From contig JAQTWR010000230.1 of assembly GCA_028689195.1 (NCBI GenBank), positions 1 to 5,227 on the forward strand: a stretch of 5,227 nt of DNA, read 5' to 3'. The position numbers were made by a program, and so were the translations under genes. Under the pieces are notes generated by a model. That model saw only the letters and a program-made list of their open reading frames with translations, was not told the DNA's origin and searched no databases. Of this stretch, positions 5,216 to 5,227 are shown one piece after another. This stretch comes from Anaerolineales bacterium (GTDB lineage: Bacteria > Chloroflexota > Anaerolineae > Anaerolineales > Villigracilaceae). Position 1 is the first letter of the stretch. Every line of letters begins with the position of its first letter.

Positions 5216-5227
5216 AACGCCCTTTGG

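Overview
The window looks like a piece of a bacterial chromosome, most plausibly from an anaerobic Chloroflexota (Anaerolineae-like) lineage. This assignment is an inference. It rests on the style of the coiled-coil/GAF signalling protein, on a corrinoid-methyltransferase gene set common in anaerobes, and on three kinds of short repeats that I associate from memory with such genomes. No 16S rRNA or other decisive marker is present.

Layout: all protein genes lie on the minus strand, so they read from high to low coordinates. A sigma70-type promoter (4926-4954) drives a probable operon. Its first gene (2729-4867) encodes a [2Fe-2S]/ASKHA-ATPase reductive activator of corrinoid proteins (RACo/RamA-like, DUF4445). 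The second (1788-2669) encodes a stand-alone homocysteine S-methyltransferase domain. The third (712-1692) encodes a MtaA/UroD-superfamily methyltransferase. After a 153-bp gap, the start of a GAF-domain protein with a very basic N-terminal tail (558 down to 1) runs off the left edge. To the right, divergently transcribed, lies a complete tRNA-Asp(GTC) (5083-5156) with its own promoter and a strong intrinsic terminator (5173-5215).

How the genes may work together: the activator would use ATP and its iron-sulfur cluster to reduce inactive Co(II) corrinoid to Co(I). The UroD-superfamily protein would exchange methyl groups with a corrinoid. The homocysteine methyltransferase would pass the methyl group to homocysteine to make methionine. 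The corrinoid-binding protein itself, and any pterin-binding methyl donor protein, are not in the window and must be encoded elsewhere.

The most notable observation is a palindrome-bounded repeat, about 124 bp long, inserted inside the activator gene. Removing 126 bp (124 bp plus a 2-bp AT duplication) restores an uninterrupted reading frame, so the gene carries a 42-residue in-frame foreign segment just before a conserved ATPase motif. The two intergenic gaps within the operon are also filled with repeats. One is a spacer with an exact 7-bp period that folds into a 15-bp hairpin, and the other is a 30-bp near-perfect palindrome. The UroD-superfamily protein also lacks the usual zinc-ligand histidine. 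No stretch over 300 bp is without a gene; the largest gap, 4868-5082, holds the two divergent promoters.
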